Part shown: positions 18,241 through 26,438 of the stretch, in pieces
Position numbering within the stretch: the first letter of the stretch is position 1
Layout: each line of letters opens with the position of its first letter
Origin: JAUILA01 sp050289805
GTDB taxonomy: Bacteria > Bacteroidota > Bacteroidia > Cytophagales > Cyclobacteriaceae
Direction: 5' to 3'
Length of the DNA stretch: 64,000 nt
NCBI GenBank assembly: GCA_050289805.1
Contig: JBNKGL010000005.1
Coordinates: 1-64,000, forward strand
Notes under the pieces: model-generated
Seen by the model: the letters and a program-made list of their open reading frames with translations, nothing else
Told to the model about the DNA's origin: nothing
The model's database searches: none
Translations under genes and position numbers: made by a program

Positions 18241-19493
18241 TATTCAGCAAATTTCTTGAAAATAATGGAGGTATTATGCCCTCCAAAACCAAAGGTATTG
18301 CTCAGGGCAATATTTACTTCACGTTTTTGTGCCTTGTTGAATGTGAAATTCAGATCATTATCCAGCCCTTCGTCATCCGTAAAGTGATTGATGGTGGGCG
18401 GAACGATACCATCTGTGATTGACAGGATGGAAGCAACGGCTTCAATAGCTCCTGCTGCTCCGAGCAGGTGCCCTGTCATTGACTTGGTGGAGCTGATATT
18501 CAGGTTGTAAGCATGTTCCCCGAATACTTTTTTAATGGCGACTGATTCACTAATGTCACCAAGCGGGGTGGAAGTGCCGTGTACATTGATATAATCAACT
18601 TCGGTTGGGTCGATACTAGCATCGCGCAACGCGTTGATCATGACATTAGTTGCCCCCAGGCCTTCGGGGTGAGGTGCTGTAATGTGATATGCATCTGCAG
18701 ACATCCCGCCACCGATTAATTCGGCATAGATCCTTGCGCCACGAGCCTTCGCATGCTCATACTCCTCGAGAATGAGGGCTGCAGCTCCTTCACCCAGCAC
18801 AAAACCGTCACGGTCCTTATCAAAGGGCCTTGAGGCAGTGGAAGGTGAATCATTACGCTCGGAAAGAGCCTTCATGGCATTAAAACCACCGATACCGGCT
18901 TCGGTAACAGCGGCTTCACTACCCCCGGTTATGGCCACATCCATATGGCCCAACCGAATATAATTCAACGCATCAATAATGGCGTTGGTTGCCGACGCAC
19001 ATGCAGATACCGTAACAAAATTTGGCCCGTGAAAGCCGTATTTGATGGATATGTACCCTGCACTTATGTCGGCGATCATTTTCGGAATGAAGAAAGGGTT
19101 AAACCTTGGCGTAAAATCATTCAAGGTATAACTCTTTACTTCATCCTGAAATGTTTTCAATCCCCCAATACCTGATCCCCATATAACACCTGCTTTATTC
19201 AGGTCGATCTTCTCAGTATCAATACCTGAATCTTTCATGGCTTCCTCAGCCACAACCAGTGCATATTGGGTAAAAGGGTCCATTTTTCTGGCTTCCTTGC
19301 GATCAAAATAATTCAGTTCATCATAGTCCTTGATCTCACACGCGAACTGTGTTCTGAATTTTGAAGCGTCGAAACGGGTGATGGGCGCGGCTCCGCTTAC
19401 ACCATTGATTAATCCCTCCCAATATTCAGGGGCGGTATTTCCAACGGGCGTCAACGCACCTATTCCTGTTACTACTACTCTCCTCAGTGCCAT
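18240..19493 (-). CDS. fabF: Beta-ketoacyl-ACP synthase II
   Basis: A 417-residue condensing enzyme of type II fatty acid synthesis. It extends acyl-ACP with malonyl-ACP. The Cys-His-His triad is Cys165 (VSACASATN), His305 (VHGTSTPLGD) and His342 (TGHLLGAAGA). The glycine-rich C-terminus (NTFGFGGHNTS) is intact and the length is normal. It sits 42 bases downstream of acpP, its acyl carrier, and overlaps rnc by one base. Confidence 0.96.
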   Translation of the reverse strand: MALRRVVVTGIGALTPVGNTAPEYWEGLINGVSGAAPITRFDASKFRTQFACEIKDYDELNYFDRKEARKMDPFTQYALVVAEEAMKDSGIDTEKIDLNKAGVIWGSGIGGLKTFQDEVKSYTLNDFTPRFNPFFIPKMIADISAGYISIKYGFHGPNFVTVSACASATNAIIDALNYIRLGHMDVAITGGSEAAVTEAGIGGFNAMKALSERNDSPSTASRPFDKDRDGFVLGEGAAALILEEYEHAKARGARIYAELIGGGMSADAYHITAPHPEGLGATNVMINALRDASIDPTEVDYINVHGTSTPLGDISESVAIKKVFGEHAYNLNISSTKSMTGHLLGAAGAIEAVASILSITDGIVPPTINHFTDDEGLDNDLNFTFNKAQKREVNIALSNTFGFGGHNTSIIFKKFAE

Positions 19494-19535
19494 AAAAAAA
19501 AGTTAGATGGGGTGGTGTGCTATTTCTGAAAGGAA

Positions 19536-19775
19536 TTATCCTTTAACGTTTTCTTCCAGGTAAGAGATGGCCTGTCCTACAGTGCCGATGTTTTCTGCCT
19601 GATCATCCGGAATTGATATGTTGAATTCCTTTTCGAATTCCATGATCAATTCAACCGTGTCCAGCGAATCTGCTCCCAGGTCATTTGTAAAACTTGCCTC
19701 CGGAGTAACTTCAGATTCCTCAACTCCCAGCTTATCAATGATGATTGACTTTACTTTTTGCGCTATTTCAGACAT
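19536..19775 (-). CDS. acpP: Acyl carrier protein
   Basis: A 79-residue acidic four-helix protein. The 4'-phosphopantetheine attachment site is Ser37 in GADSLDTVELIMEFE. It carries growing acyl chains for fatty acid synthesis in the cytoplasm. It is the first gene of the acpP-fabF-rnc-nadE-rsmG operon and has a good Bacteroidota-type promoter 30-60 bases upstream. Confidence 0.97.
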   Translation of the reverse strand: MSEIAQKVKSIIIDKLGVEESEVTPEASFTNDLGADSLDTVELIMEFEKEFNISIPDDQAENIGTVGQAISYLEENVKG

Positions 19776-19806
19776 ACTTGTAAAAATTTAATTGTTAAAA
19801 TATCTG

Positions 19807-19838
19807 CAAAGAAATGCATATTATGGTTTAATGTCAAA
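19807..19838 (-). promoter_or_regulatory. Promoter of the acpP operon
   Basis: On the minus strand, TTTG (19838 to 19835) is followed after exactly 20 bases by TTTCTTTG (19814 to 19807), one mismatch from the Bacteroidota -7 consensus TAnnTTTG. The acpP start codon lies about 30 bases further on. The spacing fits the known -33/-7 layout of the phylum's primary sigma factor. Confidence 0.6.
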
Positions 19839-19906
19839 CAATTTTTTTAAACTTATTGACCCACGAAATAGGCACAAAATTGGGGGTTTTGCTACGATTT
19901 TGTGAC

Positions 19907-19914
19907 TAATTTTG
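19907..19914 (+). promoter_or_regulatory. -7 promoter box directly before the IPExxxVDY gene
   Basis: TAATTTTG is a perfect TAnnTTTG match. Only four bases (CGAT) separate it from the ATG at 19919. If used, transcription would begin at or near the start codon and give a leaderless mRNA. The -33 element is unclear (TTGG at 19880 or TTTG at 19888). Confidence 0.5.
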
Positions 19915-19918
19915 CGAT

Positions 19919-20335
19919 ATGAAGAAGAATAAACTGGTAATTGAATATGAATATGCCTTCCATCTGCTCGGAATTACTTCTTCTGTAAAGTTCTATAAAC
20001 TCGCCTGGTCGATCAATCAAACACTGGGTATTAACCTGATCAAAGCACCTGAATATAAGCTTGATTTACTTCAGGAGCCGCTTTTATTTGAAGTTTACAC
20101 ATTTGGTGAGCCCGATATCCAATTCCGCCTGTTCAGAAACCGATCCGTCAGCCAGGAGTCCCAATTCCTCATACCTGAGTATCCTCATTTTGATTATATT
20201 ATTAAATTGCCGTCGGATTCGCAATCGTTTGCATTAAAAGAAATGGTCAAAGTGCTCCGTGATGTTGATTTGATTGAATATATTGGCGCACTCGATGTAA
20301 AAACCCTCAAATCAAGGGATAATTTCCTCGAATAG
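19919..20335 (+). CDS. IPExxxVDY family protein
   Basis: A 138-residue cytoplasmic protein of a Bacteroidota-specific family named for its IPE...DY motif, here LIPEYPHFDYIIKLP. No enzymatic residues are evident and the function is unknown. Its position between acpP and pyk is the usual family context and strengthens the call. It precedes pyk by 14 bases, so the two are probably one transcription unit. The start MKKNKLVIEYEY matches the family's usual N-terminus and lies four bases after a perfect -7 box. Confidence 0.85.
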   Translation: MKKNKLVIEYEYAFHLLGITSSVKFYKLAWSINQTLGINLIKAPEYKLDLLQEPLLFEVYTFGEPDIQFRLFRNRSVSQESQFLIPEYPHFDYIIKLPSDSQSFALKEMVKVLRDVDLIEYIGALDVKTLKSRDNFLE

Positions 20336-20349
20336 ATTAACCACAAATT

Positions 20350-21768
20350 ATGGAATTTAACAGAACAAAAATAGTTGCCACTGTCGGACCTGCATCCAAT
20401 AGTAAGGAGATGCTTCAGGCCCTTATGAAAGCAGGAGTAAATGTTTTCAGGCTTAATTTTTCACATGGCACACACGATCAGCACCGCGAGGTAATCCGAC
20501 TTGTTCGGGAATTAAATACTGAACTTGACCTGCATGTAAGCCTTTTACAGGACTTGCAAGGTCCCAAAATACGTGTTGGAGAAGTTGAGAAGGGAGCAAA
20601 GCTTGCAGAAGGAGCTACATTTACCATCACCACTGAAGAAATGGTAGGCAATTCCAAAAAGGCCAGCACAGTCTACAAGGGGATGGCAAATGACGTAAAG
20701 ATAGGAGACCAGATTCTTATTGATGACGGTAAAATTGAACTGGAAGTTACCGCGAAGGATGGAAATGATGTGGTGACCAAGGTGATTCATGGAGGTAAGC
20801 TTAAATCACGCAAAGGGATCAACCTTCCTAACACACATGTTTCCGCTCCCTCCCTTACAGAAAAGGATCTTGAAGATCTTCAATTCGGACTGGAGCAGGA
20901 TGTTGACTGGATCGCGCTTTCATTTGTCCGTTCATCCGAAGATATTCATGATCTCAGGAACCGGATCAAGGCAGCCGGCAAGGATTGTCGTATTGTAGCG
21001 AAAATTGAAAAGCCCGAAGCACTGAAAAATATCGATGAGATCATCGATTCAACTGATGCCATTATGGTGGCACGGGGTGACCTGGGTGTGGAGATCCCGA
21101 TGGAAGAAGTTCCGATGGCGCAGAAAATGATGGTTCAGAAATGTAACCTGGCGGCAAAACCGGTAATCATTGCGACCCAGATGATGGAGAGTATGATCGA
21201 TAATCCACGTCCTACACGTGCAGAGACCAATGATGTTGCCAACGCGGTAATGGATGGTGCTGACGCCCTCATGCTTTCTGCCGAAACCGCGGCAGGTAAT
21301 TATCCGGTAGCGGTTATTAAAAGTATGATCAATACGATCATCAGTGTGGAGAATAATGCCAATGTTTATTTCAAACATTATAAACTTGACGAGGAAGATC
21401 CGCTGTTTTATAATGACAGTATTATTAAATCTGCATGTCAACTGGCTGAAATCTCGAATGCCAGGGCCATCATTGGAATGACCGCCTCTGGATATACGGC
21501 ATTTAAGCTTGCTTCCCATCGTCCGAAAGCGAATATTTTTATTTTCACCCACAATAAACCGTTGCTAAATACCATGAACCTTATCTGGGGTGTTCGCGGG
21601 TTATATTACGATTCGGAGGAGTCAACGGATCAGACGTTTCAGGACATTGAAGAAATTCTGATGCAAAGAGGGCATATAAAAAAAGGAGACGTATTTATTA
21701 CGACTGCAAGTATGCCGCTGCATGAACGCGGCAGGACCAATGCCATGAAGCTGAATGTAGCCGATTAA
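20350..21768 (+). CDS. pyk: Pyruvate kinase
   Basis: A 472-residue glycolytic enzyme converting phosphoenolpyruvate and ADP to pyruvate and ATP. The N-terminal ATVGPASNS, the FRLNFSHG segment, the active-site helix KIEKPEAL and MVARGDLGVEIP are all present, as is the MMESMI...RAE substrate loop. The length fits the short form without the extra C-terminal PEP-utiliser domain of some Gram-positives. Its TAA stop shares the four-base palindrome TTAA (21765-21768) with the stop codon of the convergent NFACT gene. Confidence 0.96.
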   Translation: MEFNRTKIVATVGPASNSKEMLQALMKAGVNVFRLNFSHGTHDQHREVIRLVRELNTELDLHVSLLQDLQGPKIRVGEVEKGAKLAEGATFTITTEEMVGNSKKASTVYKGMANDVKIGDQILIDDGKIELEVTAKDGNDVVTKVIHGGKLKSRKGINLPNTHVSAPSLTEKDLEDLQFGLEQDVDWIALSFVRSSEDIHDLRNRIKAAGKDCRIVAKIEKPEALKNIDEIIDSTDAIMVARGDLGVEIPMEEVPMAQKMMVQKCNLAAKPVIIATQMMESMIDNPRPTRAETNDVANAVMDGADALMLSAETAAGNYPVAVIKSMINTIISVENNANVYFKHYKLDEEDPLFYNDSIIKSACQLAEISNARAIIGMTASGYTAFKLASHRPKANIFIFTHNKPLLNTMNLIWGVRGLYYDSEESTDQTFQDIEEILMQRGHIKKGDVFITTASMPLHERGRTNAMKLNVAD

Positions 21769-23315
21769 TCCCAGTTTTGTGGGGTGACGAGTAAGATCTC
21801 CTCCTCACGGTCAACAGCAACCTCACCGGGCGGTGACCCTTTTCGTTTACGGATGAATTTCTTTGGGGTGGCAATGACCGGGCATAAAGAATCATTACGA
21901 CGTTTTGAATGAAAGGCTGCCAGCGAGGCGGCCTTTTCCTTTACACCAGCCGGGAAGCCCATACCAGAATTGAACTTGACGATCACATGTGCTCCCGCCA
22001 CATCTTTGGCGTGAAGCCACAGATCATCTTTGTGACATTGCTGAAGCATCAGGTCATTGGCTTTACCACTCTTTCCGAGCCAGATCTGAAATCCCATAAA
22101 ATTAAAAACATGATATGGCCGCTGACCCTGGTCTCTGTCTTTTACAGGGGAGTCACTCCGTATGATCTTTTTAAGGTCCCGAACAGATTCTGCCTCTTCA
22201 ATCTGATGCAGTAATTCCTTTAACGTTTGCATCTGTTCCCTCTTTAGCCGGATGTTCTTTTCGAGGCGGTCAATTTCAAGATGCTGGTTCTTTGCCTTCC
22301 TGTAATAGTTTTCGGCATTCTTCTGTGGGGAAAGCTCAGGCTTCAGCTTTATCTCAACAGGTTTATTTCCGTTGTAAAAATCAGGCAGCAGCACTTTCTT
22401 TTCACCCTGTTGAATCTGATGCATATTCGCCATAATCAGGTCGGCAAGATGGCGGTAATTGGTTTCATCACGAATTTCAATCAGCTTGATTTCATTCTTT
22501 TCCAGGTATCTTAATGATCGTTCGAGGTCTTTTCGCACCGCATCCCCTGCACGTCTTTTTTCCTGCAATAAATTCCCCTCCCGCATATAGGTAAGGTAAA
22601 ATTCATTCAAGCCTTCAATCGGGTCTGTAAACGTACTCCTGATGCTGCCCAGTTCCACGAGTGAGAAAAGGATTTGATCCTGCCATTCCACAATATGAAA
22701 TGAAGGACTTCCCAGCGATGATACAAGTTCCATGACCGCGCCGTACTGTTTTTCTATTGGCAATTTCCTGTACCCCTCCTTAAAAAGATATTCCCGACCG
22801 GGTTTTCCAAGGGTGGGAAGGAATTTGGCAGGGTTTCCATCGACCGCCTCAAAGGCGTTGTAGGACAGGTCCAGACTTCTGTTGAGGTCCGGCAAATTGA
22901 TTTCCAGGTCATTTTTTAGCGATGTTCTGAAAATCTTTGCTGCCCTGATTCCATCAAATAGAATGATATTGGATCGGTTGCCAAAGAGTTTGAACGTGAG
23001 ACTCCATGGTTCATCGAGCTCAAGGGTTATCGCACGTTCGTTTTCATGACAATACGTACGGCGAACCTTTTTATGGAGGATTTCCGAAAAAAGATCTATC
23101 GTATTACGCCTGGCACGTGAATTTTGCGATGGGAAATAAAGACAGGAAAAGGCGGGCTGGAGGTGGGCACGAATTATAAACTCTTCCCGGCTATCGGCGA
23201 AAATCAACATTAATTCATCCTTTTCCTGCGAATAACAGGAAACCAGTTGTTTGCCTCCCAGCTTCAAATCCAGCTCCGGCGCAAGTACCTTCAGGAAGAA
23301 ATAATTATTATGCAC
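21765..23315 (-). CDS. rqcH: NFACT-family protein (RqcH/Rqc2 homologue)
   Basis: A 516-residue protein of the family that binds stalled 60S/50S subunits with peptidyl-tRNA and, in characterised members, adds C-terminal alanine tails. NFACT-N covers about 1-180, a coiled coil about 250-380 (rich in E, K, R and L), and the NFACT-R RNA-binding domain about 390-516 (DDLWLHAKDVAGAHVIVKF). The N-terminal segment reads ENERAITLEL where characterised RqcH proteins carry an Asp-Arg pair needed for tailing; this is from memory and needs an alignment. It overlaps the MBL-fold gene by 8 bases, and its stop overlaps that of pyk. Confidence 0.85.
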   Translation of the reverse strand: MHNNYFFLKVLAPELDLKLGGKQLVSCYSQEKDELMLIFADSREEFIIRAHLQPAFSCLYFPSQNSRARRNTIDLFSEILHKKVRRTYCHENERAITLELDEPWSLTFKLFGNRSNIILFDGIRAAKIFRTSLKNDLEINLPDLNRSLDLSYNAFEAVDGNPAKFLPTLGKPGREYLFKEGYRKLPIEKQYGAVMELVSSLGSPSFHIVEWQDQILFSLVELGSIRSTFTDPIEGLNEFYLTYMREGNLLQEKRRAGDAVRKDLERSLRYLEKNEIKLIEIRDETNYRHLADLIMANMHQIQQGEKKVLLPDFYNGNKPVEIKLKPELSPQKNAENYYRKAKNQHLEIDRLEKNIRLKREQMQTLKELLHQIEEAESVRDLKKIIRSDSPVKDRDQGQRPYHVFNFMGFQIWLGKSGKANDLMLQQCHKDDLWLHAKDVAGAHVIVKFNSGMGFPAGVKEKAASLAAFHSKRRNDSLCPVIATPKKFIRKRKGSPPGEVAVDREEEILLVTPQNWD

Positions 23316-24078
23316 GGTTAACTTCGATGCTTAATCCGTCATAGGCCAGTTCCACATTATTGGGTAATTCTGCCGAAATTTCATGGTGGGTGCCCAACCG
23401 ATGGGAAATGTGAGTAAAATATGTTTTATCTGCATTGATTTCCCGGGCTATGTCAAGCGCTTCATCCAGGGTAAAATGGGAAATATGCGACTCCTTTTGC
23501 AGGGCATTCAAGACCAGCACTTTCGAATTCCGTATCTTTTCGAACTCTGTCTCCGGAATGGCATTGGCATCTGTAATATAGGTGAAATCGCCAATTCGGA
23601 AACCGAAAACAGGAAGCTTGTAATGGAGCACCTTCACCGGCAGGAATTCAACCCCTTCCACCGTGAATCGTTCATTTTTTATTTCGATGGTTTTTATCCT
23701 GGGAACACCGGGATATTTCTTTTCAGCAAAGGCATAACTGAACTCCTTCTTCAACTGTTCAATTACCCGGTCAGTTCCGTATACCGGCATTTCCCCCCCT
23801 TGTCTGAAATTGAATGCCCGTACATCATCCATGCCCGCAGTATGATCCTTATGTTCATGGGTGAATACCACGGCATCCAGGTGTTCAATGCGTTCCCGCA
23901 GCATTTGCTGCCGAAAATCCGGGCCGGTATCAATGACAATACTTTTATTTTCTGATTGGATGTGAATGGATGTTCTCAGGCGTTTATCCCTGAAATCGAG
24001 CGATGAACATACCTCGCAATTACAGGTGATCACAGGAACACCCTGTGAGGTTCCGGTGCCCAGAAAGGTTACTTTCAC
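23308..24078 (-). CDS. MBL-fold metallohydrolase (PhnP/RNase Z-like)
   Basis: A 256-residue metallo-beta-lactamase-fold enzyme. The metal-binding motif THEHKDH is at 73-79. Asp50 and the later DANAIPE and HISHRLG supply further ligands. The N-terminal GTGTSQGVP is typical of PhnP and phosphodiesterase-like members, and Cys19, Cys21 and Cys24 (CNCEVC) could form the extra zinc site seen in PhnP. The family acts on phosphodiester or cyclic phosphate bonds. The substrate here is unknown; no phosphonate genes are nearby. It overlaps both neighbours, so it is coupled to the NFACT gene and the small unknown gene. Confidence 0.85.
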   Translation of the reverse strand: MKVTFLGTGTSQGVPVITCNCEVCSSLDFRDKRLRTSIHIQSENKSIVIDTGPDFRQQMLRERIEHLDAVVFTHEHKDHTAGMDDVRAFNFRQGGEMPVYGTDRVIEQLKKEFSYAFAEKKYPGVPRIKTIEIKNERFTVEGVEFLPVKVLHYKLPVFGFRIGDFTYITDANAIPETEFEKIRNSKVLVLNALQKESHISHFTLDEALDIAREINADKTYFTHISHRLGTHHEISAELPNNVELAYDGLSIEVNRA

Positions 24079-24350
24079 AACTCAAGCTCTGTTTGTGCCA
24101 ATTCCTGGTATAACTTCCGGTTTTTTTCTGAGAGCTTTTCCGAATTCAGATCAACTGATTTTATGATATCCAGTAAACAATTGATTTTACCATCAGTGGC
24201 ATAAAATTTATTTACCACAATCACCTTTGTGTCCCGAAGAATACACCATCCGGAGCGGAAATTTCCTTTTTCATAGCGAAGAATATAATCCGTCTCACCA
24301 ATAAGCTCTTCCAGTTTTCGCAGAAAATGATTGGAATATTTAATATTCAT
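24075..24350 (-). CDS. Small conserved-type protein of unknown function
   Basis: A 91-residue cytoplasmic protein without signal peptide or membrane segment. It has a predicted alpha-beta-beta-alpha pattern: a helix NHFLRKLEELIGE, strands YILRYEKGNFRSGWCILRDTKVIVVNKF, then a C-terminal charged helix. I recognise no domain. Four-base overlaps with both neighbours (24075-24078 and 24347-24350) show that it is a genuine, translationally coupled gene. The context between a CheY-like regulator and an MBL hydrolase gives no direct function. Confidence 0.75.
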   Translation of the reverse strand: MNIKYSNHFLRKLEELIGETDYILRYEKGNFRSGWCILRDTKVIVVNKFYATDGKINCLLDIIKSVDLNSEKLSEKNRKLYQELAQTELEL

Positions 24351-24721
24351 GCCTCCGTAAGCGTTTTAATAGCGATTAACAGTTCATCGTAATTGATCGG
24401 CTTCAGTAGGAATTTGTTCATTCCTGCAGAAGCAAAATCTTCTTCTGAATAATTCATATAGTTTCCGGAAATACCTATGATTGGCAGGTTGGCGAGATCT
24501 GTGTTATCCGAACTGCGGATTTTACGCGCCAGGTCCATTCCATTGATATCGGGCAGGATTATATCCAGAATTAAAATGTCAAATTTCTGATTTTCAAGTA
24601 ACTCTATGACTTTTCCGCCATTTTTTACTCCTTGAAATTCGTACCCCTGTGTTTCCAGAATTTTTTTTGTTAAAGACTGAAGGACAGGGCTGTCGTCGGC
24701 AAGTAAAATTTTCTTCCCCAT
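24347..24721 (-). CDS. Single-domain response regulator (CheY-like)
   Basis: A 124-residue stand-alone receiver. Acidic residues Asp9 and Asp10 (LLADDSP), the phosphorylation site Asp53 (ILDIILPD), Ser85 (GISG) and Lys107 (LLKP) are all intact, so it should be phosphorylated. It has no output domain. It is preceded after 6 bases by an Hpt protein gene, so the pair could form the middle of a phosphorelay. The histidine kinase that feeds it is not adjacent. Confidence 0.92.
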   Translation of the reverse strand: MGKKILLADDSPVLQSLTKKILETQGYEFQGVKNGGKVIELLENQKFDILILDIILPDINGMDLARKIRSSDNTDLANLPIIGISGNYMNYSEEDFASAGMNKFLLKPINYDELLIAIKTLTEA

Positions 24722-24727
24722 AGTGCA

Positions 24728-25405
24728 TCACTGATAATACCAACCATTCGACATATAGCTGAATGAGGCCAGAAGCGTATAGGCCAAATCCAGTTTGCTC
24801 CTAAAGTTAGCACAATTTTCCGACATGAGTTCATCCTCCAGAACACCACTCAGCCGTGCGAGTTGTTCGCCACCCAGGGTAGCCGCATTTCCCTTCAGCG
24901 CATGCATTATGAATCTGATCTGGTCATATTCGTCCCGCATCCCAAGGGATCTGCATTCATTAAGTTGCAGAGTCGTATTCTTAATGAATCTTTTGAGACC
25001 GTTCACCACCATATCCGCCGAACCCATATCCGACAAGGATTCCAGGATTTCGGTATTCAGAATCTTCAGATCAGGCAGCCCCATCGAGCGTGCGTATCCG
25101 GCGATGGGAATAATCACTTCCAGTTCGTCTGTAAGTTGTTTTGGTGTCAATGCAGGATCGAGTTCACGGCTATAATATGTGTCGGGAAATGGAGTTTCAT
25201 CATCGATGAACAAAACCACAGGTACAAAGCCAGGTAACTGAAGATCCCTTGGAATCCCTGCATCCGAAAGGACGATGTCTGCATTTTTAAACTCTTCCTG
25301 GCTGAAAGGCTCCATCGCTGCGTCTTCCAGTGACTCTTTGCAGAATGCCAGGAGTTCATCGTCGTTAAAATAATGCAAGATTCTTTTATCTGAAAATAAC
25401 CCCAT
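24728..25405 (-). CDS. Hpt protein with a degenerate receiver-like N-terminus
   Basis: A 225-residue protein from the ATG at 25405 (MGLFSDKRILHYF). A longer reading frame extends upstream to 25564, but it would overlap the divergent miaA promoter and coding region, so I reject it. The C-terminal half is an Hpt domain with phospho-accepting His168 in MHALKGNAATLGGEQ. Residues 1-110 follow a receiver-like order (NADIVLSDAGIP resembles the beta-3 end of receivers), but the paired N-terminal acidic residues are missing. I therefore infer a pseudo-receiver. It is first in the Hpt-CheY-unknown-MBL-NFACT operon, with start codons 65 bases apart from divergent miaA. Confidence 0.8.
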   Translation of the reverse strand: MGLFSDKRILHYFNDDELLAFCKESLEDAAMEPFSQEEFKNADIVLSDAGIPRDLQLPGFVPVVLFIDDETPFPDTYYSRELDPALTPKQLTDELEVIIPIAGYARSMGLPDLKILNTEILESLSDMGSADMVVNGLKRFIKNTTLQLNECRSLGMRDEYDQIRFIMHALKGNAATLGGEQLARLSGVLEDELMSENCANFRSKLDLAYTLLASFSYMSNGWYYQ

Positions 25406-25469
25406 ATGTTCTAAGATAGTAAGTTTAACGGAAATTGCAGGTAAGGATAAAAAAAGACTACTTTGTGAA

Positions 25470-26378
25470 ATGGAGGGCATTCTCGTAGTGATTGGCGGTC
25501 CTACCGCGATAGGTAAAACAGCTCTTTCCATTGAGTTGGCAGAGCAGCTGAATACCGAGATCATATCTGCCGATTCCCGGCAATGCTACCGGGAAATGAC
25601 GATTGGAACGGCAAAGCCTTCATCCGATGAACTTGCCCGGGTGCCACATCATTTCATCAACAGCCACCAAATATCCGAACTGTTTACAGCAGGAGATTTC
25701 AGTCGTGAGGCCCGTGAGTTACTTGACCAACTTTTTCAGCATCACAAGGTCGTTATTGCTGTGGGAGGTTCGGGACTTTACCTGAAGGCTTTCCTGGAAG
25801 GAATCCCGGATATACCCACATTGGATCCATCTATTCGGGAAAGACTTAATAAACGATTTGCCTCCGAAGGACTTGAACCGTTGAAGAAAGAGCTTGAAGG
25901 CCTGGATCCTGAATTCTTACGCAAGGCGGATACCCGAAATCCGCAGCGGGTTATCCGTGCACTGGAAGTTAGCCTGGGAACCGGCAGGCCATTCAGTTCT
26001 TTTAAGACCAATGCGGCCGATTCCCTTCCTTGCAGAATCATTTCAATAGGACTGGATGCAGAGCGAGAATGGTTATATGAGCGTATCGATCGCCGGGTAT
26101 TGCAAATGGCAGACGACGGCCTTTTTAAAGAAGCAGAATCACTCTATTCCTACCGGGATCATTATGCACTTAAAACAGTGGGTTATCAGGAAGTTTTTGA
26201 CTTCATGGAAGGGAAATATTCACGGGAGGAAGCCATTCAGGCTATTCAGCAAAACACACGCCGATATGCCAAACGCCAGTTGACGTGGTTTCGAAAATAT
26301 GGCAATATGACCTGGTTTGACCCTGAAAACAGGGAAGCGATCATCGAATATGTAACACGAATGACAGGTTTATTCTAA
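25470..26378 (+). CDS. miaA: tRNA dimethylallyltransferase
   Basis: A 302-residue enzyme that adds a dimethylallyl group to N6 of A37 in tRNAs reading codons that start with U. The ATP/DMAPP-binding P-loop GPTAIGKT is at 10-17, the family motif ISADSRQCYREMTIGTAKP follows, and VGGSGLYL and the KRQLTWFRK motif are in place. The length is normal. It diverges from the Hpt operon. ACTTTG ends four bases before the ATG, the same spacing as two perfect -7 boxes elsewhere in the window. Confidence 0.95.
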   Translation: MEGILVVIGGPTAIGKTALSIELAEQLNTEIISADSRQCYREMTIGTAKPSSDELARVPHHFINSHQISELFTAGDFSREARELLDQLFQHHKVVIAVGGSGLYLKAFLEGIPDIPTLDPSIRERLNKRFASEGLEPLKKELEGLDPEFLRKADTRNPQRVIRALEVSLGTGRPFSSFKTNAADSLPCRIISIGLDAEREWLYERIDRRVLQMADDGLFKEAESLYSYRDHYALKTVGYQEVFDFMEGKYSREEAIQAIQQNTRRYAKRQLTWFRKYGNMTWFDPENREAIIEYVTRMTGLF

Positions 26379-26438
26379 TTTTGATGAAATTTTTTCCGTA
26401 AAACTGACGTTCTTTATCCGGGCAAAACGAACCTTTTT

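Noticed and set aside
25406..25564. N-terminal extension of the Hpt protein to an ATG at 25564
   Set aside because: The added residues overlap miaA coding sequence on the other strand and resemble its antisense translation; the conserved part starts at MGLFSDKR.
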